Source: Auxenochlorella pyrenoidosa (lineage: Eukaryota; Chlorophyta; Trebouxiophyceae; Chlorellales; Chlorellaceae). Taken from it: 14,171 nucleotides of DNA. This document shows positions 1-9,000 of the stretch, piece after piece. Below the pieces are notes generated by a model that worked only from the letters and a program-made list of their open reading frames with translations, did no database searches and was not told where the DNA came from. The translations under genes were made by a program, and so were the position numbers. Position 1 is the stretch's first letter. Each line of letters starts with the position of its first letter. The DNA lies in assembly GCA_001430745.1 (NCBI GenBank), contig KQ482066.1:1510369-1524539 (forward strand). Reading direction: 5' to 3'.

Positions 1-21
1 CGACGCCCGCCTCGCCCCACG

Positions 22-43
22 CCCCCCCCCCCCCCCCCCCCCC
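22..43. repeat. C22 homopolymer
   Basis: An uninterrupted run of 22 C lies in the ABCE1 intron that enters the window from the left. The complementary strand is a G22 run able to form a G-quadruplex. Runs this long are often mis-sized in assemblies. Confidence 0.95.
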
Positions 44-159
44 GCCCCCTTCCTCTGCCACCTACCAAGCAATGCCCACCTCCCTGCCTCTCTTTGGGAT
101 CAAATCGATTTTTTGAGTTCAAACAATCTCAAAGACAAGTTTCTCGGTGCTGAGTGCAG

Positions 160-2412
160 GCCGACGTGATGAAGCCGCTGAACATTGAGCACCTGATGGA
201 CAACGAGGTGCAGACGCTGTCGGGAGGTGCGCCCTGCCTGCTTGCCTGCCTGCTTGCCTGCTTGCTAGCTTGCGTGCTTTTGCTCACAGCCTGCGTGACT
301 GCAGCGGAGCTCGTGACGCACACGCGCGCCCGAGGGCCCGCGCTGGGCACGACGGTGTCACCTGTGTCGCCTCGGCTCCCTAACAGGCTCGCATTGCCCT
401 GCGGTGGCGCTTCTCCTCGGGCACGAGCCGCAGCACGCGGGCATTTGCCTGCGCGCCGGGCAGGCACGGCCCCGCCGGGCGCCGGCCCCACCCGCGCGGC
501 CTGCCTCTTGCACTGCCGCCGGGAGGCGCCGCTCACCTGCCGTGCGCGCCCCCCGCGCCCCTGCCCCTCGCTGCAGGCGAGCTGCAGCGCGTGGCCATCT
601 GCCTCTGCCTGGGCCAGCCAGCAAACGTGTACCTGATCGACGAGCCCTCAGCCTACCTGGACTCCGAGCAGCGCATCCTGGCCGCCAAGGTCATCAAGCG
701 GTGAGCAGTGTGGACGCTGTGTCCGCCCACCTCCCCCTGCGTGAGCGGTGCTTCTTGCGTGCACCGCTGGCGCAGTTTTCGCTGCCCCCGCCCTGGCAAG
801 GGGCCCCTGGCCGCCAAGGTGATCGAGCGGTGGGAAGCGTGGACGCTGCGTCTGCCGCCCACGTTCCCTTGCCCGCCTCTTGCTGCCCACGCCCCGCTGC
901 CAGCCTCTTCCTGCCCACCTCCCCACTCCCTTACCCTCTGCTCCAAAACCCCCCACCAACCCGCCCACCACCAACCCACCCACCCGCCCTCCCCCCGCAG
1001 GTTCATCATGCACAGCAAGAAGACGGCCTTCATCGTGGAGCACGACTTCATCATGGCCGCCTACCTCGGCACGACCGGTGGGCGCCCCCCCCCTCCCCCC
1101 CCCCCCCCCCGTGTTCCTGCCCCCGTTCCTGCCCCTGCGCTCCTGCCCTCTGGAGTGCCCGCCTGCACTCCTGCCCTCTGGCAGACCGGTGGGCCCCTGC
1201 CCCCGCCCCCGCCCCTGCCCCCGCTCCTGCGCTCCTCCTGCTTGATGGCGCGCTCCTGCATGATGGCGGGCCCACTGACGCGCCCGCATGCTCGGCCTGC
1301 ATTGCCGCCAAGTTGCGCGCCGGAATTTGCTCGCCTGGCGGAACAGCGCCGCGGGCCAAGTGGCTGCCCAGGCCGGCTGGCTGCACCTGTGGAGCCATGC
1401 GCTCCACCGGGGCTGTGTGACTGTTCTGCAAGCAGTGCCAGGCCCCCCACCCCGCACCCACTCACCCAACCCACCCATCCACCCTGTGCAGCGTGATTGT
1501 GTACGAGGGTCAGCCATCGCGGGAGGCCACCGCCAAGTCGCCTCAGTCGCTGCTCACGGGTGAGGCCCGCCAGCAGGCACAGCACTGCAGCACGGCAGCA
1601 CGGCAGCACGGCAGCACGGCAGCACAGCAGCGCCCCCTACAGTGCAGCGCTTCAGAGCTGTCCTGCTCTGCCCGTCACCTGGCCTCCCCGTCCTTCCATT
1701 TGCCTGGGCTGTCGGGACGACCCCTTCCTTCCTGAACGCCCCTTGGTGCGTGCCCCCCTCCCTCCCCTGCTCCTCCCCCCAGGCATGAAATCCCTCTTGA
1801 AAACCCCTGTGCCCCCCCCACCCCACCCCCCACACACCCACACACCCACACACCCACACACACCTCCGCCCCTCCCCCCCCCCACAGGCATGAACACCTT
1901 CCTGAAGAACCTGGAGATCACCTTCCGGCGGGACCCCACCAACTTCCGGCCACGCATCAACAAGAAGGAGTCCACCAAGGACCGGGAGCAGAAGCTGGCG
2001 GGTGGGTTTTTTCCCGTGGCTCACGTTTCACACCAATTGCTTAGCACACACAGCAGGCGGAGCACCAGGTAAGGCCAGGCGGGTGGGTGCCACCGGGGGC
2101 CCCTGCATACATGCACCGCGCCGTGCACCCACAGGCCCTGCGCAGCCTGCTGTGCTGGGCCCGAGGGAGCTTGCCCCCTGCGCCGGAGTGCTCGACCCGC
2201 AAGGCCGCGGCCGCGCTGCTTGGAGCACAAGGCAGCCTGTTGGGGGCTGGGCTGAAAGGTCGGCTCGGCACCCGGTCACCACGCCTGCTGCCGGCCCCAC
2301 CCCACTTTCATGTCACTCCTTGCGTCTGCAGATTGCATCAATTCGGCCCCTTTGTTTAACTTCCTCTCTGCTGCCCCTCCCTGCAGGCACATACTACTAC
2401 CTGGAGGACTAG
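160..2412 (+). CDS. ABCE1: ABCE1/RLI1 ribosome-recycling ATPase, C-terminal part (5' partial)
   Basis: ABCE1 (Rli1) is the cytosolic Fe-S, twin-ABC ATPase that splits ribosomal subunits after termination and assists initiation. Only the second nucleotide-binding domain's C-terminal half is present, about 158 of roughly 600 codons. Exons read 160-226, 577-700, 1001-1077, 1492-1559, 1888-2001 and 2387-2412, all bounded by GT-AG. Visible motifs in order are VMKPLNIE, the ABC signature LSGGELQRVA split over the first junction, Walker [17 protein letters not shown], the H-loop region [21 protein letters not shown], the hinge segment [18 protein letters not shown] and the terminal TYYYLED followed by TAG. 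The first exon starts after GTGCAG in phase 0, with a TGA just upstream in frame, so it is internal. One oddity is that exon 3 ends CTCGGCACGACCG where the family needs Leu-Ala-Asp-Arg. Two extra bases break the frame into exon 4, so this is either an assembly error or a real lesion. No TGTAA was seen soon after the stop. Confidence 0.96.
233..276. repeat. CCTGCTTG-type short tandem repeat in ABCE1 intron
   Basis: The stretch alternates CCTG, CTTG and CCTGCTTG units about ten times immediately downstream of the donor at 227. It serves as the pyrimidine-rich body of the 350-bp intron 227-576. No coding role is seen. Confidence 0.85.
425..450 (+). repeat. Diverged copy of ABCE1 second-exon start inside the preceding intron
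   Basis: This stretch matches the beginning of the real exon at 579-604 in 21 of 26 positions. Translated, it reads [15 protein letters not shown] against [14 protein letters not shown] in the exon. It has no clear AG acceptor directly in front, and its offset of 154 bp is out of phase, so it is probably a decayed duplicate rather than an alternative exon. Confidence 0.6.
806..862 (+). repeat. Diverged copy of ABCE1 exon end plus donor inside the following intron
   Basis: The stretch repeats 677-730: the coding end CCTGGCCGCCAAGGT, the codons around the donor, and about 25 bases of intron including GTGGACGCTG. There are roughly six mismatches in the first 48 aligned positions, then a 3-base insertion. 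Offset is 129 bp, a multiple of three. The copy keeps a GT at the matching donor position (831, in AGCGGTGGGA), making it a decoy 5' splice site. An in-frame TGA at 702-704 prevents simple read-through from the real exon. Confidence 0.85.
1085..1110. repeat. C9-T-C16 tract just after an ABCE1 donor
   Basis: Two C runs of 9 and 16 separated by one T start 7 bases after the donor at 1078. The tract is polypyrimidine on this strand and G-quadruplex-prone on the other. Its closeness to the apparent 2-base excess in exon 3 makes local sequencing or assembly error plausible. Confidence 0.9.
1171..1194 (+). repeat. Copy of ABCE1 exon-3 end and donor inside the following intron
   Basis: CTGGCAGACCGGTGGGC here parallels CTCGGCACGACCGGTGGGC at 1065-1083. 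The offset at the donor is 111 bp, a multiple of three. This intronic copy spells CTG GCA GAC CG, that is Leu-Ala-Asp-Arg, the sequence the ABCE1 family has at this position. The exon copy carries two additional C residues. Confidence 0.75.
1587..1632. repeat. GCAGCACG tandem repeat
   Basis: About five and a half copies of the 8-mer GCAGCACG lie in the ABCE1 intron 1560-1887, about 27 bases after the donor. The last unit has CACA in place of CACG. It looks like an ordinary short minisatellite. Confidence 0.92.
1781..1812 (+). repeat. Copy of ABCE1 exon-5 start with its own acceptor
   Basis: CCCCCCAGGCATGAA followed by codons for KSLLKT mirrors the true acceptor region CCCACAGGCATGAA followed by NTFLKN at 1881-1908. 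The AG at 1781-1782 is preceded by a strong pyrimidine tract. Starting an exon at 1783 keeps phase, since 1888 minus 1783 is 105. No stop occurs before the true exon, so it is a usable alternative acceptor adding 35 codons. Confidence 0.8.
1831..1863. repeat. CACACCCA simple repeat
   Basis: Four units of CACACCCA-type sequence lie between the duplicate and the real acceptor of ABCE1 exon 5. They are pyrimidine-biased and, if retained in mRNA, would encode a Pro/His/Thr-rich segment. Confidence 0.9.
2067..2088 (+). repeat. Copy of ABCE1 exon-5 donor region in the last intron
   Basis: GGCGGGTGGGT at 2078-2088 exactly repeats the exon-5 end plus donor at 1997-2007. The offset is 81 bp, a multiple of three. 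Bases before it (GGAGCA, then AGGCCA) loosely resemble the exon's GGAGCAGAAGCT. Shorter and less certain than the other four copies. Confidence 0.5.
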
Positions 2413-2859
2413 AGGGTGGAGGATAGACAGATGCATTGCTGCAGGAAGAAAGGCTGGACGGTTGACTGCACAGGCACCGTGCTACCGTCGGCCCTGGAAG
2501 CCTGGCGCCTGACAGTGCAACAGTTAGCAGCGAGCGCTGCAGCGTGACGCTGACACGGACTCTGCAGCCTGCCGAGATGTGTTGTGGAAACTCAATGCTG
2601 CCATGCTGTTGCATGTTTCTGCTGCGACACAATGCCGGACATGTAGGCATCAGAGGCATGCAGGCAGCAGTGCATTCAGAGGTACTTCGACCTTGAAAAG
2701 CCGACCCCACTGCAGGACTTGCCATCGAAAGTGATTTCAACTGTTTGGCAATAGCTATGTGAAGGGGAAAGAGGTTATCCAAGGGCGAGAGGTGCCGCAG
2801 TTCCGCTGCCTCGTCATGACGGTGCTTTGCCTGCTGTCAGGCATGCACACTTCTCATCA
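2413..2859. other. Intergenic: ABCE1 3' flank and upstream region of the next gene
   Basis: The 447 bases between the ABCE1 stop and the likely start of the next gene are less GC-biased than the genes and contain no convincing exon, TGTAA signal or TATA box. The 3' UTR of ABCE1 and the promoter/5' UTR of the next gene must share this interval. Confidence 0.5.
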
Positions 2860-5369
2860 ATGCGCCACTACCTCGCCATGCTGTGCAGTCTGTTTTCGCC
2901 GATCGCTCCAATGAGGTCATGTAGATGCCAATCACAGCGGGGGACGCAGCCCGTGGCCGGGGGAGCTGGAACCCCGCCACCTCGCCTGGCTAGTCGGCCT
3001 GAGGAGCAACCAACTGTGACCAAAGCCAGTAGGTGAGTCGTGATAGACCGTCGCATCGGTTGCCGCTGCAGCTGTAATGCTGCCGCCGCCGCTGCCGCCA
3101 GCCCTCTCGATTCACGCTCAGTGGACTGACTTGCCCACAGGCGCACTACATTGCTGTCAATCGCCGGCCTCGCTTGGACACCCAGCGCCCTGCTGGATTC
3201 TTTGCGCGGCGAGGCTGGGCTGTGGGCGCAGGAGGCAGACCTGTACCGTCGCAAGGCCGCGTCTGCACTAACCGAGGCGACTGGCAGCCAGCAGTCGGCG
3301 CCGACCGCGAGCGCACAGCAGACGGCAGCAGCTGCGGCGGGCCTCAAGCTTGACCCTGCCCTGGCAGAGGTGCTGCTGGCGGCGCCGCTGCAGGCCCTCA
3401 GCAGCCGCAGCGGCGGCGGAGCCAGCGCCGGCGCCTCAGCCGACGGCGGCAGCGCGGCAGCTGCGGGCAGCCCCCCGGAGCTTCCACCCTTGGACATGGC
3501 GCAGTACCAGCGGGACTATGCTGCGCTGCTTAAGCGGGAGCGGCCGTACTTTGAGGCGGCCGGGACGTGCGGGGCGTGCGGCACGGCTGGCGACAGCGGG
3601 GCGGCCCTGGCCGACCGAGACTTCTTTGACTTTATGTCATACATCCAGTTCAAGGCGCTGGCGCGCCAGGTGGGCGCCAGCCTGGCGCCAGCAGGCGGCA
3701 GTGCCAGCACCCAGCTGACCGGCTGGGAGCGCATGCACGCGGGGTCGCCTGAGATGCAGCTGCGCGCAGCAGAGGCGGCCTGGCAGGACAGCCTGATGTC
3801 GCAGGGCGCGCTGCTGGCCTCGGGTGCCGGCGGCGGCTTTGGCGGCAGCAAAGAGGAGCAGCTGGCAGCTGCGGCGGCGGCGTATGCGGCGCGCGCGCGC
3901 CAGGCCGCCCCCAAGCGCGACGGCACCAACGCGCCACCGCCCCTGAGCGCCGCCGATGCGCTTCGGCTGGCCGTCGGAGCCAGCATCCTGGCACACGTCG
4001 AGGCTGACCTGGCAGGGGCCAGCGCGGGCAGCGCGCGGCGAGCAGCAGCGCTGGCGGCTGTGCGGTCAACCAGCCCAGAGCTCGACGACGTCCGTGCCGG
4101 CGCACAGGCGCTCCTCGCATGGTTTGCCTCCAAAGGTGGGGCGGGGCAGTGCGGGACACTGGCTGGCTGGATGCGCCAGGTTTTGTGAGCTGCCGCTGTA
4201 GCATTCGGGCTTTGTTGCTGCGTATGTGCGCGGTGCTTCTTGCGCAACAGAGCCCGCAGTGCTCTTGCCACCCTAGCCGACTGGCTGTCACCTGGCAGAC
4301 CGAGCTCCCTCCCCGCCGCCGCTGGGCGCAGGCTTGGTGGCCGCAGCCACCGTGGAGCAGTTTGGGCTCTCCTTGGACGAATACGAGGTGCTCCCCTGCT
4401 TCCGCACCTCACCGCCCTGCGCCTCTTTGCCTGCCTGCCTGCCCGGCCGCAGGCTTCCTGGCCTCTGCCTCCCTTGCCTTCTTCGGCGCGTCAAAAAATG
4501 AGGAGCGCGTGAGCCGCCCCCGCAGCGGCTGGCCCCACTCCTGCCTGCCCCCCGCGCCAGCTCGCCCTGTGTTGTTGGCAGCAGCGGCGGCGGCAGCGCG
4601 GCTGGCCGGCATGAGGCACCCGCCCCCTCGTGTCCCGCCCTGTATTGCAGAACCACTATGTGTGGACGCTGGGCGAGCCGGCTTTCCTCAAGTACTGGCT
4701 GCAAGCCCCTGCCACCCTGCGGAGCTCTGCCGCCCTGGACCAAGAGGAGGGCTTCAGCCAGGTGCCTGAGCCGGGGGGCAGGACAGGGCTGGGCGAGGGT
4801 GGGGGCCGCCCAACGCGCGCGCTCTGCCGCTCACGGCAAGCCCTGAGGGGGCAGACGACGTTGGTCAGATGGAAGGGGCCAGGTGGGCAGCGGGAGCTAG
4901 TGGGAAGGGGAGGGGCGCACACGCTGCGCCGCCCCCGAAGCGCAACCCCGCGCCGTCCGTGGCACCTGTCCTGGCTGCAGGACTATGTCGCGGCCACTCT
5001 GCAGGCCTACTTCAGGCGCTGTGGTGTGGCGGCCACCAGCCTGAAGCGCTATCCCTCCTACTCCCAGCCAGAGCTGGTGGCAGAGCAGGTGCTGGGGCCG
5101 CCCAAGCGCTGCTTCCAGAGCCCCTGCAGCCGCAGCCGTGTGCGCTCGCCAGGGCTGCAGCATGCTGCGGGCGTACTGCTTGCTGCCTGGCCGCCGCTGC
5201 TGCTGTCGTGCTTGCCGCCCAGCCATGCGCCTCTCCCCCCGCCGCGCTCACCGCTGCGCAGTGGACCCTGCGACGAATTGCGCCACTGCCCGACGGCTAC
5301 GACTGGCAGCAGTACCGAGAGTGGGCGCCAGACAGCTGCCCAGGCAACGACGAGGATGCCTGCTACTGA
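2860..5369 (+). CDS. Unrecognised protein with transit-like peptide and twin-arginine motif, candidate thylakoid-lumen protein
   Basis: Seven exons can be joined: 2860-3032, 3141-4135, 4332-4397, 4453-4508, 4651-4761, 4981-5088 and 5262-5369, giving 538 residues. Residues 1-57 are Arg/Ser/Pro-rich and poor in acidic residues, like a chloroplast transit peptide. The 3032/3141 junction creates Ser-Arg-Arg-Thr-Thr-Leu-Leu-Ser-Ile-Ala-Gly-Leu-Ala-Trp, a Tat-type motif followed by a short hydrophobic stretch. This suggests import into the thylakoid lumen. The body has a Gly/Ala/Ser-rich insert, then DRDFFDFMSYIQFKALARQ, LVAAATVEQFGLSLDEYE, FLASASLAFFGASKNEER, NHYVWTLGEPAFLKYWLQ, DYVAATLQAYFRRCGV and a C-terminal WTLRRIAPLPDGYDWQQYRE ending ACY. 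I do not recognise the family and assign no function. The 4397/4453 junction needs a GC donor. The GT alternative at 4388 loses the frame. ATGs at 2878 and 2911 are also possible starts. A TGTAA lies 95 bases after the stop. Confidence 0.7.
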
Positions 5370-6070
5370 GGCGGGCCGCACTGGAGCAACACCCGTCGGC
5401 TGCATTGCGCAGGGGTACCCTCCCTCCTGCCCGGTTGTCAAGAAGCATAAAACGCAATGTCTGTGTAACTTCCGTGACAGTCAGTTCATCCTTGCAAGCA
5501 GAAGTTCACGTCCATTCGGCCTTGCACTCGTGGGCATGCATGCGTAGCTGTCAACCGTGCGCATCAGCAGCCAGCGTGTGCGGCAGAAACAGCGCGGGTC
5601 TCGCTCAACTGTGCACCCCAACTTGAATATAAGATATAGGAATCGACAATATATTGCAGACAGGGGTGAGCAAGGTGTGGTGCCCAAGCCAGCAGGAGGT
5701 CCTCTGGTCTGCGGCGGGGTTTGAACGGCAGAGTTCAGCGCGCACAGCAGGGCCACCTCCCTGACATCGTCTGCAGCCGGCTGTCGCCCGCTTGCCCCGC
5801 CCAAAACGCAATTGCTCGACTCACTGACTCGTTTGAACCCTGTCGGCGGGCCTTGGCGCTGAGCTTACCAACTGCTGTGGCACGCACGCGCCTTCGCGGT
5901 TCGGTGGCAGGGGCAGGCGAGTGTATTTTGCACTGGCGGTTGTGTGCGATCAAAGTTGGCGTGGTGGGGCGAGCCGGGAGGCAACGCGATGTCCGCCATC
6001 CATTTTTGTGTCCAGAGCCTTTACACCCTTCATTCGGTGGAAATCCGCCCTGCAGGCTCTGCCAAGCAGA
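5370..6070. other. Intergenic region with an AT-rich island
   Basis: The 701 bases hold the 3' UTR of the upstream gene and the upstream region of the next. At 5625-5656 there is an island rich in A and T (AATATAAGATATAGG and AATATATTG) in otherwise GC-rich DNA. It could be a core promoter or transcript boundary element, but it is over 400 bases from the next ATG. No gene is evident. Confidence 0.45.
5464..5468 (+). promoter_or_regulatory. TGTAA polyadenylation signal
   Basis: TGTAA is the usual near-upstream poly(A) element of chlorophyte nuclear genes. This copy lies 95 bases after the TGA at 5367-5369, a typical spacing, and supports that stop as the true gene end. Confidence 0.55.
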
Positions 6071-9000
6071 ATGCGGCACGGCTGGGTGCCCACCGTGCTG
6101 GTGGCCTACCTGCTGGCGGCAGCGGCAGTGGCAGCCCAGGACGATGGCGTGCCGCTGACCTGCCAGTCGGCAGTGTGGAGCAGCCTGCCGCTGGCCTCGG
6201 CCGTCCCTGCAGCCCAGTACGACCCCACCTCAACAGCATACTACTCAGACGTCGTGCTGCCCAACGCGCTGCCGGCATTTGTGTTTGCTTGCCTCGCCGC
6301 CGCGCTGCTGCTAGGCCTCGTCACCTGGCGCGCCGTCCGCGCCTGTGCGTGCACCGCCTGCCTGCGGGGCCCGCGCCTGCGGGGCAAGGCCGCGGCCGAC
6401 CTCCTGTCCTCGCGCCGCACGTGCTGGCTGCGCTGGGGCATATTGGCCTTGGCAGCGGGCGTTGCAGCCGGCGCGGGCTTTGGTTTTTCGACCATCCAGC
6501 CCGCGCTGGTGCCCTCTGGTGTGGACGTGTATGAACAGGCCAAGGTGGGTGTCCCTGCCGCCTTGCTGCTCCCCCCTTTCTGCAACGCTGCTCTGCACGG
6601 GCGTGGCTGGCGAGGCCCATGATGCACAAGCTGATGCAAGCTGCGCTGGTGGCATGTTCACAGGGAAGCTGATGCCAGCTGCCTGTGCACCCTGCAGGCG
6701 TACGTGGCAGCCTGCCTGCAGCAGGCCAACAGCACGGCGGGGGCGGTGGAGGAGATTGGCGGCCACGTCACCTTCCTGCGACAGCGTGTGGTCGACCTGG
6801 GATTGGACCAGGGGCAGCCTGGCGTCTTGCAGGCGCGCTCGGCGGGCTGGGGGCGGGCAGGAGTGGAGGGCCGCACGCTGGCTGGCACGAGGCAACCGTG
6901 TCGCCTGTCGCCGCTCTGGGTGGCTGCCAGCCGAGGGCTGCTCAGGGCAGATGTGTAGTCGTGGCAATCTGGCGCCGGGTGATGCGGCCAGGTGTTGCAT
7001 TAGACGAAGCCCATGCATTCGCTGGGCATGCACACGCACACTCTGCGCCGCCACTGGGCAGCTAGCGCCACAGCGTGCCAGGCTGCGCCGTGCGCTGCTG
7101 TGCAGGCCATCGATGGCTTAATATGCGGTGGCTTAATATCCGCCGGCTTCCTGAGTCCAAGCCATAGGGCTGTAATCTCTCTTTCTTTCAGGTCATCGAA
7201 GGCTTCCAGTCGGATGTCGCCTCAGCGGCCAGCGGCCTCCAGTCGGCGGTGGCAGACGTGCAGCGCAGCGTGCTGGACCGCATGGGCCAGCTGCAGGCAG
7301 AGTGGCAGCCGCGCCTCGACAGGATCGACATTGCGTGAGTGCGCCTGTGCGGCGCAGCGGGCAGGGCTTGGCAGCTCCTGCTCCATGCTGATGCCGTAAC
7401 CTCCAGTGCATTGGCATGCATGTGCCTTGTGTACTCAGCGCGCCCCTCGCCAGCAGCCGCTGCCCTGTGCCCGCGCCCCGCTGCCACGCATCGCCGCCTC
7501 CCCCCAACAGCCCCATGTCGGCCTCCATGCATGCAGGAAGAACGCAGCCCTGTACGCTGCCTATGTCGTGGTCATTGCAGCCGCCCTGGCGGTGGCCCTG
7601 GGTGCGGCCCTCTCGTGCCCGGCCCTGGCCAGTGGTTCCCTCGGCCTGCTGCTGTCCATGGTGGTCCTGGCCTGGGCGGCAGTCTCCGCAAGCACTGTTG
7701 GCCTGCAAGTGGGCAGCAACGGGTGAGGCAAGCGATGCGTGGATGGCAGCGCAGTGCCATGCTGTGGGGGGGAGCGCATGGGAGCGGGGCAGGGGCGCAG
7801 GTGGCACCCATGCCCGTGGCAAAGCACCACAGCCCAGTTGGCCACCCCGCACCCGATCAGCCCTCCCAAACCCCCTGGCTTTGCCCCGCGGTGGGGCTAA
7901 CTGACATCTGATTTAAAACGAAAACTTGCGCTACGAACCAGATTTTGACAAATCTTCCTGCTTGGTGCAGGTGCTCGGTGGTGGAGCCAAAGATCACAGA
8001 TGCCCTGGTGGCGGCAGCCAGGCGTCAGATCACCACCGGTGAAGGCGTACTGGCGCTGGTGGGCGTGGGGGACACCCTCTCCCTGGCTCGCTACTACTTT
8101 TACGGCCAGGCAAGCGCTGCAGCGGGCAGGCGCCGCAGCCTGCTGGCTGTGGCCAGGACGACTGTGTCGTTTGCAGTGACCCGCCTTGCTGTTTGCGGCG
8201 AGCGCCGGCATGCCTCTGCTGCAGTCATGTGAACCACGCCTGCCTGCGAACAGCCTGCTGGGGCACGCGCCCACCTTGGCTTGCAGGGCAAGAATGCCAG
8301 CCAGGTGGTGTCGGACCTCACTGGGCTGGACATCCCCCGCCTGCTGGCCGGGGCCAACGAGACTGTGTCTGGGCTGCAGCAGGTGGGTGGGCCCTGCCAG
8401 ATGTGTGTGACTGTCAAGGGCTGTTCTGTACCGGCTGCACAGCTGTACATGGATGATGGCACGCGGATGCCTCATTTTTCGCTGGTCACGCCTTGGTGGC
8501 CGTAGTGGGGGGCCTGTGTCAACACACACAAACAAACACAGACAAACAGAATTGAACGCTGCTGGCTGGGCCACGTGTGCAGGCGGCGGCGGTGCTCAAG
8601 GGGGCCAACTCGTCGGTTGCCACCCTGCCTGACAACCTGGACGCTCTGGCCGCCAGCCTGCAGCAACTGTCTGCCAACTTCAGGTGCGGGCAGGCCGTGG
8701 GTGGCAAACGGAGCCGGTGCTGCCTCTGGGCACGAGCAGTGCAGTCAAAGATGCATTTGGCCTGTGCACTGAACGTGTGTGCCCTCGATCAAACAGCGGC
8801 AGCAGCACAGCGTCAAGCCCCTGGCGCTCATCCGGTCTTTGGCAGCCCAGCTGGCGAGCCGGCAGCACGCATGCGCTTGTCCGCAGTGAATGCTGACACA
8901 CTTGCCTGCATCCATGTCGGCCTGCTGCTGCTGCAGCCTGCTGGAAGCGGCGCTGTCGTACGAGAGCTTCAACCCGGAGTACATGGCAGTCAAGCAGTAC

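Noticed and set aside
1185..1188. A 4-base microexon ACCG between CTGGCAG and GTGGGC that would restore the ABCE1 phase
   Set aside because: It gives Tyr-Leu-Gly-Thr-Thr-Asp-Arg where the family has Tyr-Leu-Ala-Asp-Arg. Two extra C residues in the exon are a simpler explanation, though the microexon is not excluded.
404..1517. Long open frames on both strands across the ABCE1 introns
   Set aside because: They are Pro/Arg/Ala-rich by-products of high GC content, cross known exon-intron borders and resemble no protein family.
3516..4412. Long minus-strand frame opposite the twin-arginine gene
   Set aside because: It is an antisense shadow of a coding exon, Arg/Ala/Pro-rich, while the plus strand carries protein-like sequence with matching splice sites.
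5690..5745. GGTTTGAAC resembling a tRNA T-loop
   Set aside because: No flanking 5-bp T-stem, acceptor stem or D-arm can be drawn around it.
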